Assembly: GCA_900764725.1 (NCBI GenBank)
Contig: CAAFPB010000495.1
Coordinates: forward strand, 1 to 13,948
Reading direction: 5' to 3'
Length of the DNA stretch: 13,948 nt
Origin: an uncultured Catenibacterium sp.
GTDB lineage: Bacteria > Bacillota_I > Bacilli_A > Erysipelotrichales > Coprobacillaceae
Shown: piece after piece, positions 1-7,356 of the stretch
How positions within the stretch are numbered: position 1 is the first letter of the stretch
Layout: each line of letters opens with the position of its first letter
The notes under the pieces: generated by a model
The model's database searches: none
What the model saw: the letters and a program-made list of their open reading frames with translations, nothing else
Told to the model about the DNA's origin: nothing
Made by a program: the position numbers and the translations under genes

Positions 1-23
1 TAGTATTTTATTGCACATCAGCG

Positions 24-43
24 TATAATGGTAGATAAGGAGG
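24..43 (+). promoter_or_regulatory. Possible nifJ -10 box and Shine-Dalgarno site
   Basis: A perfect TATAAT lies at 24-29 and a strong AAGGAGG ribosome binding site at 37-43, 11 bases before the ATG at 55. No good -35 hexamer is visible at the right distance, and the window begins too close to judge. If the -10 is real, the leader is only about 18-20 nt. The ribosome binding site is secure and the promoter is tentative. Confidence 0.45.
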
Positions 44-54
44 ATTGAAAGATT

Positions 55-3000
55 ATGTCTAAAAAGTATTTATCTATGGATGGTAATACTGCTGCCGCTC
101 ATGTCGCATATGCATTCTCAGAAGTAGCAAGTATCTATCCAATTACCCCTTCTTCACCAATGGCTGAACATGCTGAAGAATGGGCTTCACAGGGAAGAAA
201 GAATATTTTTGGCTCTGCTGTTAATGTTGTAGAAATGCAGTCAGAAGCTGGTGCTGCTGGTGCTGTACATGGTGCCTTACAGGGTGGTGCTTTAGCTACA
301 ACATTTACTGCATCTCAGGGTCTATTATTAATGATTCCTAACCTTTATAAAATTCAGGGTGAAATGCTTCCAGGTGTATTCCATGTAGCTGCAAGAGCAC
401 TTGCAACAAGCTCATTAAACATCTTCGGGGATCATCAGGACGTATATGCCTGCCGTCAGACAGGTATTCCAATGCTTTGTTCTCATTCTGTACAGGAAGT
501 TATGGACTTAGCTGGTGTTGCACACTTAACTGCAATTAAAGCAGGTGTTCCATTTATCCATTTCTTTGATGGTTTTAGAACATCTCATGAAATTCAGAAA
601 GTAGAAGTTCTTGATTATGAAACTTTAGCTTCATTAGTTGATCATGATGCAATCAAGAAATTTAAAGCAAATGCACTTAACCCACATACTAATCCAGTAG
701 AACGTGGTGGTGCTGATAATGATGATATCTATTTCCAGAGCAGAGAAGCTCAGAATAAACATTATGATGCAGTTGTAGAAATCGCTGCAGATTACATGAA
801 GAAGATTTCTGAAATTACTGGTAGAGAATATGCACCATTCACTTATTATGGTGATCCAGAAGCTGATAGAGTTATCATCGCAATGGGTTCAGTTACTGAA
901 ACTATTGAAGATACAATCGATGAAATGGCTAAAGCAGGAGAAAAAGTTGGTGTTATTAAAGTACATCTTTATAGACCATTCTCTCCAAAATATTTAAAGG
1001 CTGTTTTACCAGCAACTGCTAAGAAGATTGCAGTATTAGATCGTACTAAGGAAATGGGTGCAACTGGTGAACCATTATACCTTGATGTATGTTCAGTAAT
1101 TAGAGATGCTGATACATTAGTAATCGGTGGTCGTTATGGTATGGGTTCTAAGGATACTACACCTCAGCATATCAAGGCTGTTTATGATCACTTAAATTCA
1201 GATAATCCATTTACAGGATTCACAATTGGTATTAAGGATGACGTAACTCATTTATCATTACCTGATGTTCATGGATTCCATATCAATTCAGGTGTTACTC
1301 AGTGCTTATTCTATGGTTTAGGTTCTGATGGTACTGTATCTGCAAATAAGTCTTCTATTAAGATTATTGGTGATAATACTGATTTATATTGCCAGGCTTA
1401 TTTCGCATATGATTCTAAGAAGGCTGGTGGAGCAACTCGTTCTAACTTAAGATTTGGTAATAAGCCAATTAGAGCAACTTACTATGTAAATAGAGCAGAC
1501 TTCATCTCTTGTTCATTAGACAACTACTGCTTAAAGTATGATATGTTGAAGAACTTAAAAGATGGTGGACGTTTCTTATTAAATACTGAATTTACTAAAG
1601 AAGAAATCGCTGATTATCTTCCAAATAGAGTAAAGAAACAGTTGGCAGATAAACATGCTAAATTCTATATTATTAATGCCAACAAGATTGCTGGTGAAAT
1701 CGGTATGGGTAGACGTACAAATACTATCTTACAGTCAGCATTCTTCGCATTAAATGAACAGATTCTTCCAATTGAAGAAGCTGTTACTAAGATGAAAGAA
1801 ATGGCTAAGAAGTCTTACAGCAACAAGGGTGAAAATATCGTCCAGGCTAACTATAAGGCTATCGATGCTGGTAAAGATGCGATTGAAGAAGTAACTGTAG
1901 ATCCAGAATGGTCTAACTTAACTGTATTACCATTAAGAAAGCCAACTGGTGATGATTACTTTGATAACTTCGTAGCTCCTATTAATGCACTTGAAGGTTA
2001 TGACCTTCCAACTTCAGCATTCTTAGATAAGCTTGATGGTACAATGCAGAATGGTGTTGCAATTAAAGAAAAACGTGCAATCGCAATCCAGGTTCCTAAG
2101 TGGGAAAAAGACAACTGTATCCAGTGTAACCAGTGTGCGATGGTATGTCCTCATGCAACTATCCGTCCATTCTTAATGACTGAAGAAGAAATTAAGAATG
2201 CTCCAGAAGATATTACTAATGATGTATTAAAACCAATTGGTAAGGGTGTTGAAGGATTATCATTCCGTATCCAGGTTTCTCCTGATAACTGCGTAGGTTG
2301 TGGATTATGTGCAGCTGTATGTCCAGGTAAACGTGGTGAAAAGGCACTTGAAATGGTTCCAGTTAAGGAAGAATTAGAACATTCTGCTTTATCTGAATAT
2401 GTATACAATAATGTAGAATATAGAGATGATAAGTATCCTACAACTACAGTGAAGGGTGTTGGATTCATGAAGCCTTACTTTGAAGCTTCTGGTGCCTGTG
2501 CTGGTTGTGGTGAAACTCCATATTATCGTTTAGCTTCTCAGTTATTCGGTTCTGATATGAGAATTGCGAACGCTACTGGATGTTCATCAATCTATACTGG
2601 TTCAACTCCATCTACTCCATGTACTACTGATAAGAATGGTCATGGTATGGCTTGGGCTAACTCATTATTCGAAGATAATGCTGAATTTGGTTTCGGTATG
2701 AAGCTTGCAGAAAACTACATGTCTAAACATATCTTAGAAATCATTGAAGCAAACAAGAATGATGTAGAACCAGAATTAAAAGAAATTCTTGAAAAATATG
2801 AAGCTGTTAAGGGTCAGAGAGTAGAAGAAAAGGCTCTTTATAACGAATTAGTAGAAAAAGTTGAAGCTTCAGCTAATGAACCTATCAAGGAATTACTTGA
2901 TATGAAGGGTGAATTAGTGACTAAGTCACAGTGGATCATCGGTGGTGACGGATGGGCTTATGATATCGGCTACGGAGGATTAGACCACGTTCTAGCTAAT

Positions 3001-3588
3001 GATCAGAATGTTAATGTATTAGTTCTTGATACAGAAGTATATTCTAATACTGGTGGACAGTCTTCTAAATCATCACAGGCTGCTTCAATTGCGAAGTTCA
3101 CTGCAAGTGGTAAGAAGGTTGCTAAGAAAGACTTAGCTCAGATTGCTATGGCTTATGGTCATGTATATGTTGCACAGATTGCTTTAGGTGCTAACCCAAT
3201 GCAGGCTATCAAGGCTATGAAGGAAGCTGAATCTTATGATGGACCATCATTAATTATTGCTTATGCACCATGTAATGAACATCATATCAAGGGTGGATTA
3301 ATCAACTCTTCAAGACAGGAAAAATGGGCTGTTGAATGTGGTTACTTCAACTTATTAAGATACGACCCACGTCTAACTGAAGAAGGTAAGAACCCACTTA
3401 CAATTGATTCTAAGGCTCCTGATTATTCTAAGTTCAGAGACTTCTTAATGAGTGAAAACAGATTCTCTCAGTTAGTTAAGATCAATCCTGAAAATGCAGA
3501 AGCATTATTCGATAAGTGTTTAGTAGATGCTAAACGTCGTCGTGCAAGAGCAGAAGCACTTGCTAAAGATTTTGATGCTGCTGAATAA
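55..3588 (+). CDS. nifJ: Pyruvate:ferredoxin (flavodoxin) oxidoreductase, single-chain
   Basis: This enzyme oxidises pyruvate and CoA to acetyl-CoA and CO2, passing electrons to ferredoxin; it is the central fermentative step of many anaerobes and acts in the cytoplasm. At 1177 aa it has the full length of the homodimeric family. The N-terminal domain has the YPITPSSPM motif near residue 28. A two-[4Fe-4S] ferredoxin domain is shown by C688/C691/C694/C698 and C746/C749/C752/C756. The TPP domain carries GDGWAYDIG near residue 964 and NTGGQ at 998. The proximal cluster ligands C815, C818, C843 and C1073 match the four-cysteine pattern known from Desulfovibrio africanus PFOR. The ATG follows AAGGAGG closely. 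The gene stands alone, with a terminator just downstream. All 34 glutamine codons are CAG, which suggests strong codon selection and high expression. Confidence 0.97.
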   Translation: MSKKYLSMDGNTAAAHVAYAFSEVASIYPITPSSPMAEHAEEWASQGRKNIFGSAVNVVEMQSEAGAAGAVHGALQGGALATTFTASQGLLLMIPNLYKIQGEMLPGVFHVAARALATSSLNIFGDHQDVYACRQTGIPMLCSHSVQEVMDLAGVAHLTAIKAGVPFIHFFDGFRTSHEIQKVEVLDYETLASLVDHDAIKKFKANALNPHTNPVERGGADNDDIYFQSREAQNKHYDAVVEIAADYMKKISEITGREYAPFTYYGDPEADRVIIAMGSVTETIEDTIDEMAKAGEKVGVIKVHLYRPFSPKYLKAVLPATAKKIAVLDRTKEMGATGEPLYLDVCSVIRDADTLVIGGRYGMGSKDTTPQHIKAVYDHLNSDNPFTGFTIGIKDDVTHLSLPDVHGFHINSGVTQCLFYGLGSDGTVSANKSSIKIIGDNTDLYCQAYFAYDSKKAGGATRSNLRFGNKPIRATYYVNRADFISCSLDNYCLKYDMLKNLKDGGRFLLNTEFTKEEIADYLPNRVKKQLADKHAKFYIINANKIAGEIGMGRRTNTILQSAFFALNEQILPIEEAVTKMKEMAKKSYSNKGENIVQANYKAIDAGKDAIEEVTVDPEWSNLTVLPLRKPTGDDYFDNFVAPINALEGYDLPTSAFLDKLDGTMQNGVAIKEKRAIAIQVPKWEKDNCIQCNQCAMVCPHATIRPFLMTEEEIKNAPEDITNDVLKPIGKGVEGLSFRIQVSPDNCVGCGLCAAVCPGKRGEKALEMVPVKEELEHSALSEYVYNNVEYRDDKYPTTTVKGVGFMKPYFEASGACAGCGETPYYRLASQLFGSDMRIANATGCSSIYTGSTPSTPCTTDKNGHGMAWANSLFEDNAEFGFGMKLAENYMSKHILEIIEANKNDVEPELKEILEKYEAVKGQRVEEKALYNELVEKVEASANEPIKELLDMKGELVTKSQWIIGGDGWAYDIGYGGLDHVLANDQNVNVLVLDTEVYSNTGGQSSKSSQAASIAKFTASGKKVAKKDLAQIAMAYGHVYVAQIALGANPMQAIKAMKEAESYDGPSLIIAYAPCNEHHIKGGLINSSRQEKWAVECGYFNLLRYDPRLTEEGKNPLTIDSKAPDYSKFRDFLMSENRFSQLVKINPENAEALFDKCLVDAKRRRARAEALAKDFDAAE

Positions 3589-3596
3589 TTCATACG

Positions 3597-3630
3597 AAAG
3601 AGATAGTAGAAATACTGTCTCTTTTCTTTA
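3597..3630 (+). terminator. Rho-independent terminator of nifJ
   Basis: A stem of about 11 bp (3597-3607 with 3614-3624, including one G-U pair) closes a 6-nt loop and runs into a T-rich tract (TTTTCTTT). It begins 8 bases after the nifJ stop codon, so nifJ is probably monocistronic. Confidence 0.85.
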
Positions 3631-3665
3631 TGTCTATTACATATTAATTAGATAGGTATATCACT

Positions 3666-3674
3666 TGATATAAT
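3666..3674 (+). promoter_or_regulatory. Extended -10 promoter for the small Cys-rich gene
   Basis: TGATATAAT is a perfect TGnTATAAT extended -10 element. It sits 35 bases before the preferred ATG at 3710 and directly after the nifJ terminator. The -35 region is only AT-rich, which the extended -10 could compensate for. The same ten bases, TTGATATAAT, recur before the gene at 11882. Confidence 0.65.
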
Positions 3675-3709
3675 GCATAATTGGTCTATACTAGAAGTGG
3701 GTGATGGAT

Positions 3710-3931
3710 ATGAAAAGTGTACTCATAAAAGATACAACTAGAGAAGAAAGAAAAAGAATCATACAGGAAGCACTAGACTGCAATGATTCTGCAGGATGTG
3801 AGAACTGCAGTGGCTGTGGTTTATTTGGTGCTGGTGATCCTTTTGAAATGTATGAAGATTATATAGAAGGGAAAAGAGAAATCAAAGAAATTAATATGGA
3901 ATTTGTTTCTCGCTACTTTGTGCGAGGTTAA
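3710..3931 (+). CDS. Small cysteine-rich protein of unknown function
   Basis: This is a 73-aa soluble protein with no signal peptide or membrane segment. A basic helix-like N-terminus (KDTTREERKRIIQEAL) leads to four cysteines, C24, C30, C33 and C36, spaced C-x5-C-x2-C-x2-C, followed by an acidic/aromatic stretch (DPFEMYEDYIEGK) and INMEFVSRYF. The cysteine spacing suggests a bound metal ion or Fe-S cluster, which is inference. From memory, short proteins of this layout occur in other anaerobic Firmicutes without an assigned role. The start at 3710 is preferred because AAGTGGGTGAT, close to the extended Shine-Dalgarno AAGGAGGTGAT, ends four bases before it; GTG 3701 and ATG 3704 lie inside that site. 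It has its own promoter and is flanked by terminators, so it is a single-gene unit beside nifJ. Confidence 0.75.
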   Translation: MKSVLIKDTTREERKRIIQEALDCNDSAGCENCSGCGLFGAGDPFEMYEDYIEGKREIKEINMEFVSRYFVRG

Positions 3932-3975
3932 TCACATCATAAAATAAAGAGATGTCATATCATTGTGCGTACTAA

Positions 3976-4003
3976 AAAACAGGGATTTTTATGTCCCTGT
4001 TTT
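3976..4003. terminator. Bidirectional terminator between convergent genes
   Basis: A perfect 10-bp stem (AAAACAGGGA with TCCCTGTTTT) encloses an 8-nt loop. It is flanked by T-rich sequence on the plus side and by an A run at 3974-3979 that reads as Ts on the minus strand. It lies between the plus-strand Cys-rich gene and the end of the minus-strand HIT gene, whose stop codon it abuts, so it can serve both. Confidence 0.85.
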
Positions 4004-4411
4004 CTATTTCATGATTTCATTGTAGATATCATCTAGATTTACAACACTTGAACGATCAGTAAATTCAATCTTGATTGGATCATTTTCTTCAAATCTCGGA
4101 ATAATATGAATATGGAAATGATGCACTGTCTGTCCAGCTACTTCTTTTGCATTAGTAAGAATATTACATCCCTTTGCATGCATATTCTCTACAATCTTAT
4201 TAGCAAGCTTCTGAGCTACTTTCATACAATGTGCCATTACATCTGCATCTACTTCTAAAAAGCTATCATAATGTTCCTTAGGAATCACAAGTGTATGTCC
4301 ATTAGTAGTCTGTGATAAATCTAAAAATGCAATACAAGTATCATCTTCATATACAACCTTGCCAGGAATTTCCTTTGCGGCAATCTTACAAAAAATACAA
4401 TTATCCATCAT
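4004..4411 (-). CDS. hit: HIT-family nucleotide-binding hydrolase (HinT-like)
   Basis: This 135-aa protein has the usual length of a one-domain histidine-triad enzyme. The HIT signature H98-F-H100-I-H102-I-I is intact, and H100 is the expected catalytic nucleophile of the family. C5 and C8 in NCIFC are the typical zinc-binding pair of Gram-positive HIT proteins. Relatives hydrolyse purine nucleoside phosphoramidates or acyl adenylates; the true substrate cannot be read from sequence. Two adjacent ATGs (4411 and 4408) follow an AGGAGG at 6 and 9 nt, and either could be used. The gene lies downstream of two PrsA-like foldases, an arrangement resembling the hit/prsA neighbourhood of Bacillus. 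A terminator separates it from them, so it may depend on read-through or on a promoter I could not identify. Confidence 0.93.
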   Translation of the reverse strand: MMDNCIFCKIAAKEIPGKVVYEDDTCIAFLDLSQTTNGHTLVIPKEHYDSFLEVDADVMAHCMKVAQKLANKIVENMHAKGCNILTNAKEVAGQTVHHFHIHIIPRFEENDPIKIEFTDRSSVVNLDDIYNEIMK

Positions 4412-4432
4412 ATAAAACCTCCTATCTTTATT

Positions 4433-4463
4433 CTAACACAAAAGAGACGTTCTCACGTCTCTT
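4433..4463 (-). terminator. Terminator after the foldase pair, GNRA loop
   Basis: Read on the minus strand, a perfect 9-bp stem (AAGAGACGT with ACGTCTCTT) closes a GAGA tetraloop and is followed by TTGTGTT. The stem overlaps the stop codon of the upstream foldase gene. The U-tract is mediocre, so partial read-through into the HIT gene 50 bases on is plausible. Confidence 0.75.
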
Positions 4464-5409
4464 AGTCTACATATTTGTTAGAAATTTTCTTGATCTGTTT
4501 CTTAACCTTTTCATCTTCAACAGTGAACTTATATTTCTTTAAATAATAAGATTCAATATCTGTCTTGATATCAGTTAGGTTCTGTAAGTTTTCAGTAATA
4601 TCTGATTTCTGAGCACTCTTATCTGTGTTATATACATAAACTACTGCATACTTACCAGTACTTAACTTAACTGCTTCCTTATATACACCATCAGTCTTTA
4701 ATGAAGTAAACTTACTTAAAGCCTTAATGATCTTCTTATCAACAGTAGTTGTAGAACTCTTGCTGCATACAAAGCCTAAATCAGTAGAACTAGAACTATT
4801 CGCATTCATTAAAGCAGTCATTGCATCCGCATTTGTGACTGTCTTTAATGCCTTTAATGCTTCAGATTCTTTACTATATTCAACGATCTTTAAATAAGAA
4901 ACATTATATTTCTTACAAGCATCATCGAACTTTGTATCTAAATACTTTTCTTCTAATAAAGCTGACTTTGCTTCTGGTACAACAACTTCTTTTTCATAAG
5001 TCTTTGCATCACTATAACCCTGATTCTTTGCATAAGTTTCAAAAGAACCAGAATATTCAGCATAACGATTTTTAAGTTCTTCTACCTTTGCATCAATTGC
5101 ATCCTGATCAGTAATCTCTTTTGCAGTGATCTTATTATAAGCTTCATTTAATACCTCATTGGCACCATAGTTGTCTAATAAGTATTCATATAAGCCTTTC
5201 TTAGTCACACTCACATCACCACTGATTACTTCTGTTGAACCATTCTTTACAGAACTTGTATAACCATCTTTATCAGCAGTCACAATATAAGCTGTAATCA
5301 CACCTACAACAAGGACAATCGCAATGACAAGTAATGCAATCATTTTCTTTGTAAGCTTAAAAGGTTTCTTTTCAACTTCTACTTTATGGATCTGTTTGTA
5401 TTCTGCCAT
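4462..5409 (-). CDS. Membrane-anchored PrsA/SurA-like foldase with degenerate parvulin domain
   Basis: This is a 315-aa protein with a basic N-terminus (KKPFKLTKK) and one hydrophobic segment at about residues 23-44. No lipobox is present, so it is probably anchored with its C-terminal domain outside. An Ala/Lys/Glu-rich helical region of the SurA-N type covers about 65-165. Residues 170-260 (YLKIVEYS..., DLGFVC..., KYAVVYVYN) follow the spacing of a parvulin (PPIC) fold without its usual active-site residues. A chaperone-like role in folding exported proteins is inferred. It starts six bases after the upstream foldase gene ends, with the AAAGGGAG site lying in the end of that gene, so the two are co-transcribed and probably arose by duplication. 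A terminator follows directly. Calling it a foldase rests on this faint pattern and on its neighbour. Confidence 0.72.
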   Translation of the reverse strand: MAEYKQIHKVEVEKKPFKLTKKMIALLVIAIVLVVGVITAYIVTADKDGYTSSVKNGSTEVISGDVSVTKKGLYEYLLDNYGANEVLNEAYNKITAKEITDQDAIDAKVEELKNRYAEYSGSFETYAKNQGYSDAKTYEKEVVVPEAKSALLEEKYLDTKFDDACKKYNVSYLKIVEYSKESEALKALKTVTNADAMTALMNANSSSSTDLGFVCSKSSTTTVDKKIIKALSKFTSLKTDGVYKEAVKLSTGKYAVVYVYNTDKSAQKSDITENLQNLTDIKTDIESYYLKKYKFTVEDEKVKKQIKKISNKYVD

Positions 5410-5415
5410 GCTCTC

Positions 5416-6381
5416 TTACTCCCTTTCTGCAGCTCTAGACTTTAAGCCTTCTTTAATAGCTTCATTTACTGCTTTTTTAATCTTTGCGTCTTTATATTCA
5501 ATATCATAAGTCTTGAATGCAAGATAGATGATGTAATCATCATAAGTAAGTAATGGAGACTGGATAGTCACATTCTTTAATTTCTTCTTAATCTTATCTT
5601 TATTAGTAGAAGTACACTTTAAGATATAATAACCATCAGTACCTGTTAATACATCAGAAGTCTGTCCTTCAGTTAAAGAGAAAGCTGCTTCATTAATTGC
5701 ACTACCATAAGAACTAGTAAGGTTACTTGTAGTATCTACTACACCTAAAGAACCTTTTGCGCTCTTAGTATCTGAATCATCTGAATAGCTCTTGGCAACA
5801 TCACCAAAGCTTTTACCATCCTTTAATAATTCTTGAACTTCTTCTAACTTTTCTTTTTCGGAATCAGTAGGACTAGAAGTATCGGAAACAGAAATCTTGA
5901 TCATAGAGATCATACGTGGTGTGGCAACCTTATAATAATCTTCAAATACTGTATCATAATGTGTCTTTACATAATGTTTGACTAATTCTGCATACTGTAA
6001 AGAATAAATAAGCTTTTTCTTATAGTTGCTTTCACTTGTATAACCAGCACTCTTTAAATCACTCTTAAACTGTTTTTCATAAGAATCTTCACCATACTGG
6101 CTCTTATAAGAGTTCTTGATACTATCAAGCATATCATTCGCATTATCCTTCATATCACTTGTGATAGGATATTGTTTATTGATGAGCTGATCTAAAGCAT
6201 ATTGGAATGCAGCTGATTTACCTGAACTAGTAGACATTAATGTATCATAAACATCATCAGCATAGACATTACCTTCACTAGTGGAAGCAACTACGCTCTT
6301 TCCATCTACTGTCTTACCACCGCAGCCACTTAGTAGTAAAACACTCGCTAAACATAGCGCCGCTATTTTTTTGGCTTTCAT
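5416..6381 (-). CDS. prsA: PrsA-like foldase lipoprotein (parvulin-type peptidyl-prolyl isomerase)
   Basis: This 321-aa extracytoplasmic lipoprotein has a signal peptide MKAKKIAALCLASVLLLSGC with lipobox LSGC and lipidated C20. A helical SurA-N-like part covers about residues 35-150, and a PPIC domain about 155-258: ISMIKISV, then GKSFGDVAKSYSDD, GSLGVV, INEAAFSLTEGQTSDV, and GYYIL. PrsA proteins help secreted proteins fold at the outer face of the membrane. Two histidines conserved in active parvulins (ASHILV and GYHII in Bacillus PrsA) are replaced by M160 and Y252, so isomerase activity is doubtful while chaperone function may remain. The ATG follows AAGGAGG by 6 nt, and a good promoter lies upstream. 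It is the first gene of a two-gene operon with the paralogue downstream. The length is typical for the family. Confidence 0.9.
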   Translation of the reverse strand: MKAKKIAALCLASVLLLSGCGGKTVDGKSVVASTSEGNVYADDVYDTLMSTSSGKSAAFQYALDQLINKQYPITSDMKDNANDMLDSIKNSYKSQYGEDSYEKQFKSDLKSAGYTSESNYKKKLIYSLQYAELVKHYVKTHYDTVFEDYYKVATPRMISMIKISVSDTSSPTDSEKEKLEEVQELLKDGKSFGDVAKSYSDDSDTKSAKGSLGVVDTTSNLTSSYGSAINEAAFSLTEGQTSDVLTGTDGYYILKCTSTNKDKIKKKLKNVTIQSPLLTYDDYIIYLAFKTYDIEYKDAKIKKAVNEAIKEGLKSRAAERE

Positions 6382-6407
6382 ACGTACCCTCCTTGCGTAA
6401 CATATAT

Positions 6408-6435
6408 ATTATACATGGTGAGTGATTTTTTTCAA
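6408..6435 (-). promoter_or_regulatory. Promoter of the prsA-like operon
   Basis: On the minus strand, TTGAAA (6430-6435), a 16-nt spacer and a perfect TATAAT (6408-6413) precede an AAGGAGG ribosome binding site (6388-6394) and the ATG at 6381. The promoter points away from the suf promoter in the same 153-bp intergenic region. Confidence 0.8.
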
Positions 6436-6484
6436 ATAATTACCCATGTTTCACATAAAAAGACATAATTCTTTATCATATTAT

Positions 6485-6513
6485 TTGAGGTTGAACGTTT
6501 AATCTTTTATAAT
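6485..6513 (+). promoter_or_regulatory. Promoter of the suf operon
   Basis: TTGAGG (6485-6490) is followed by a 17-nt spacer and a perfect TATAAT (6508-6513). Transcription would start near 6520, giving a short leader before the GAGGTGA ribosome binding site (6521-6527) and the ATG at 6535. The -10 lies inside TTATAATGATT, which resembles half of a PerR/Fur-type operator. I see no room for a riboswitch in the leader. Confidence 0.78.
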
Positions 6514-6534
6514 GATTCTCGAGGTGAAAAAAAG

Positions 6535-7356
6535 ATGTCAGTTTTGAGTATAAAGGATCTTCATGTTGCGATTGGCGATAAGGAGATTTTGAAGGGAATT
6601 AATCTAACAATTAATACAGGAGAAACACATGCATTGATGGGTCCTAATGGGAATGGTAAATCAACATTATTAGGTACAATCATGGGTCATCCTAAATATA
6701 AAGTAACACAGGGTACAATCACATTAGATGGTGAAGATGTTCTTTCTATGAGTGTAGATGAAAGAAGCCGTAAAGGATTATTTTTAGGGATGCAGTATCC
6801 ACAGGAAATTCCAGGAGTCACTAACTCTGACTTCTTACGTTCTGCAATGAATGCAAGAAGAGAAAAACCATTAAGTCTTTATCAGTTCATTAAGGCAATG
6901 GACCATGCAACAGAAGACTTAGAAATGGATGGTAATTTAGCCCATCGTTATTTAAATGAAGGGTTCTCAGGTGGAGAAAAGAAACGTAATGAAATTCTAC
7001 AGATGAAATTACTAGAACCTAAATTCGCATTATTAGATGAAATTGATTCAGGTCTAGATGTTGATGCATTACGTATTGTGGCTGATAATATCAATGAGAT
7101 GAGAGAAAAGAATGAAGACTTTGGTCTTGTTATGGTTTCTCACTATGAAAGATTATATGAATTAGTAAAGCCTACTCATGTTCATGTATTAGTAGATGGA
7201 AATATTGTAGTAGAAGGTGGCTTTGAACTAATTGAAAAGATCAACAACGAAGGATATGAATGGGTAAAGAAAGAATTAGGCATTGAACTCGAAAAAGAAG
7301 ACGAAGACGTTGTTTCTATCGGGGTATGTGGTCATAAGGTGACAAGCAATGTATAG
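6535..7356 (+). CDS. sufC: SUF Fe-S assembly ATPase SufC
   Basis: This 273-aa ABC-type ATPase drives the SufBCD scaffold during iron-sulfur cluster assembly in the cytoplasm; it is not a transporter subunit. All ABC motifs are present: Walker A GPNGNGKST (36-44), Q-loop near Q87, signature FSGGEKKR (144-151), Walker B FALLDE (164-169) and the switch histidine H203 in VMVSHYERL. The SufC-specific LLDEIDSGLDVDAL is intact. It carries about 20 extra C-terminal residues (acidic EKEDEDVV, then IGVCGHKVTSNV) compared with the usual 250 or so. It is the first gene of the operon, begins 8 nt after GAGGTGA, and overlaps sufD by 8 bases, which suggests translational coupling. Confidence 0.97.
   Translation: MSVLSIKDLHVAIGDKEILKGINLTINTGETHALMGPNGNGKSTLLGTIMGHPKYKVTQGTITLDGEDVLSMSVDERSRKGLFLGMQYPQEIPGVTNSDFLRSAMNARREKPLSLYQFIKAMDHATEDLEMDGNLAHRYLNEGFSGGEKKRNEILQMKLLEPKFALLDEIDSGLDVDALRIVADNINEMREKNEDFGLVMVSHYERLYELVKPTHVHVLVDGNIVVEGGFELIEKINNEGYEWVKKELGIELEKEDEDVVSIGVCGHKVTSNV

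Noticed and set aside
2151..2468. Minus-strand 105-codon open frame inside nifJ
   Set aside because: It lies wholly opposite the ferredoxin domain of a well-supported gene, has no ribosome binding site of note and shows no recognisable protein features.
6491..6513. TTGAAC at 6491 as the -35 of the suf promoter
   Set aside because: It leaves only 11 nt to TATAAT; TTGAGG at 6485 gives the correct 17-nt spacing.
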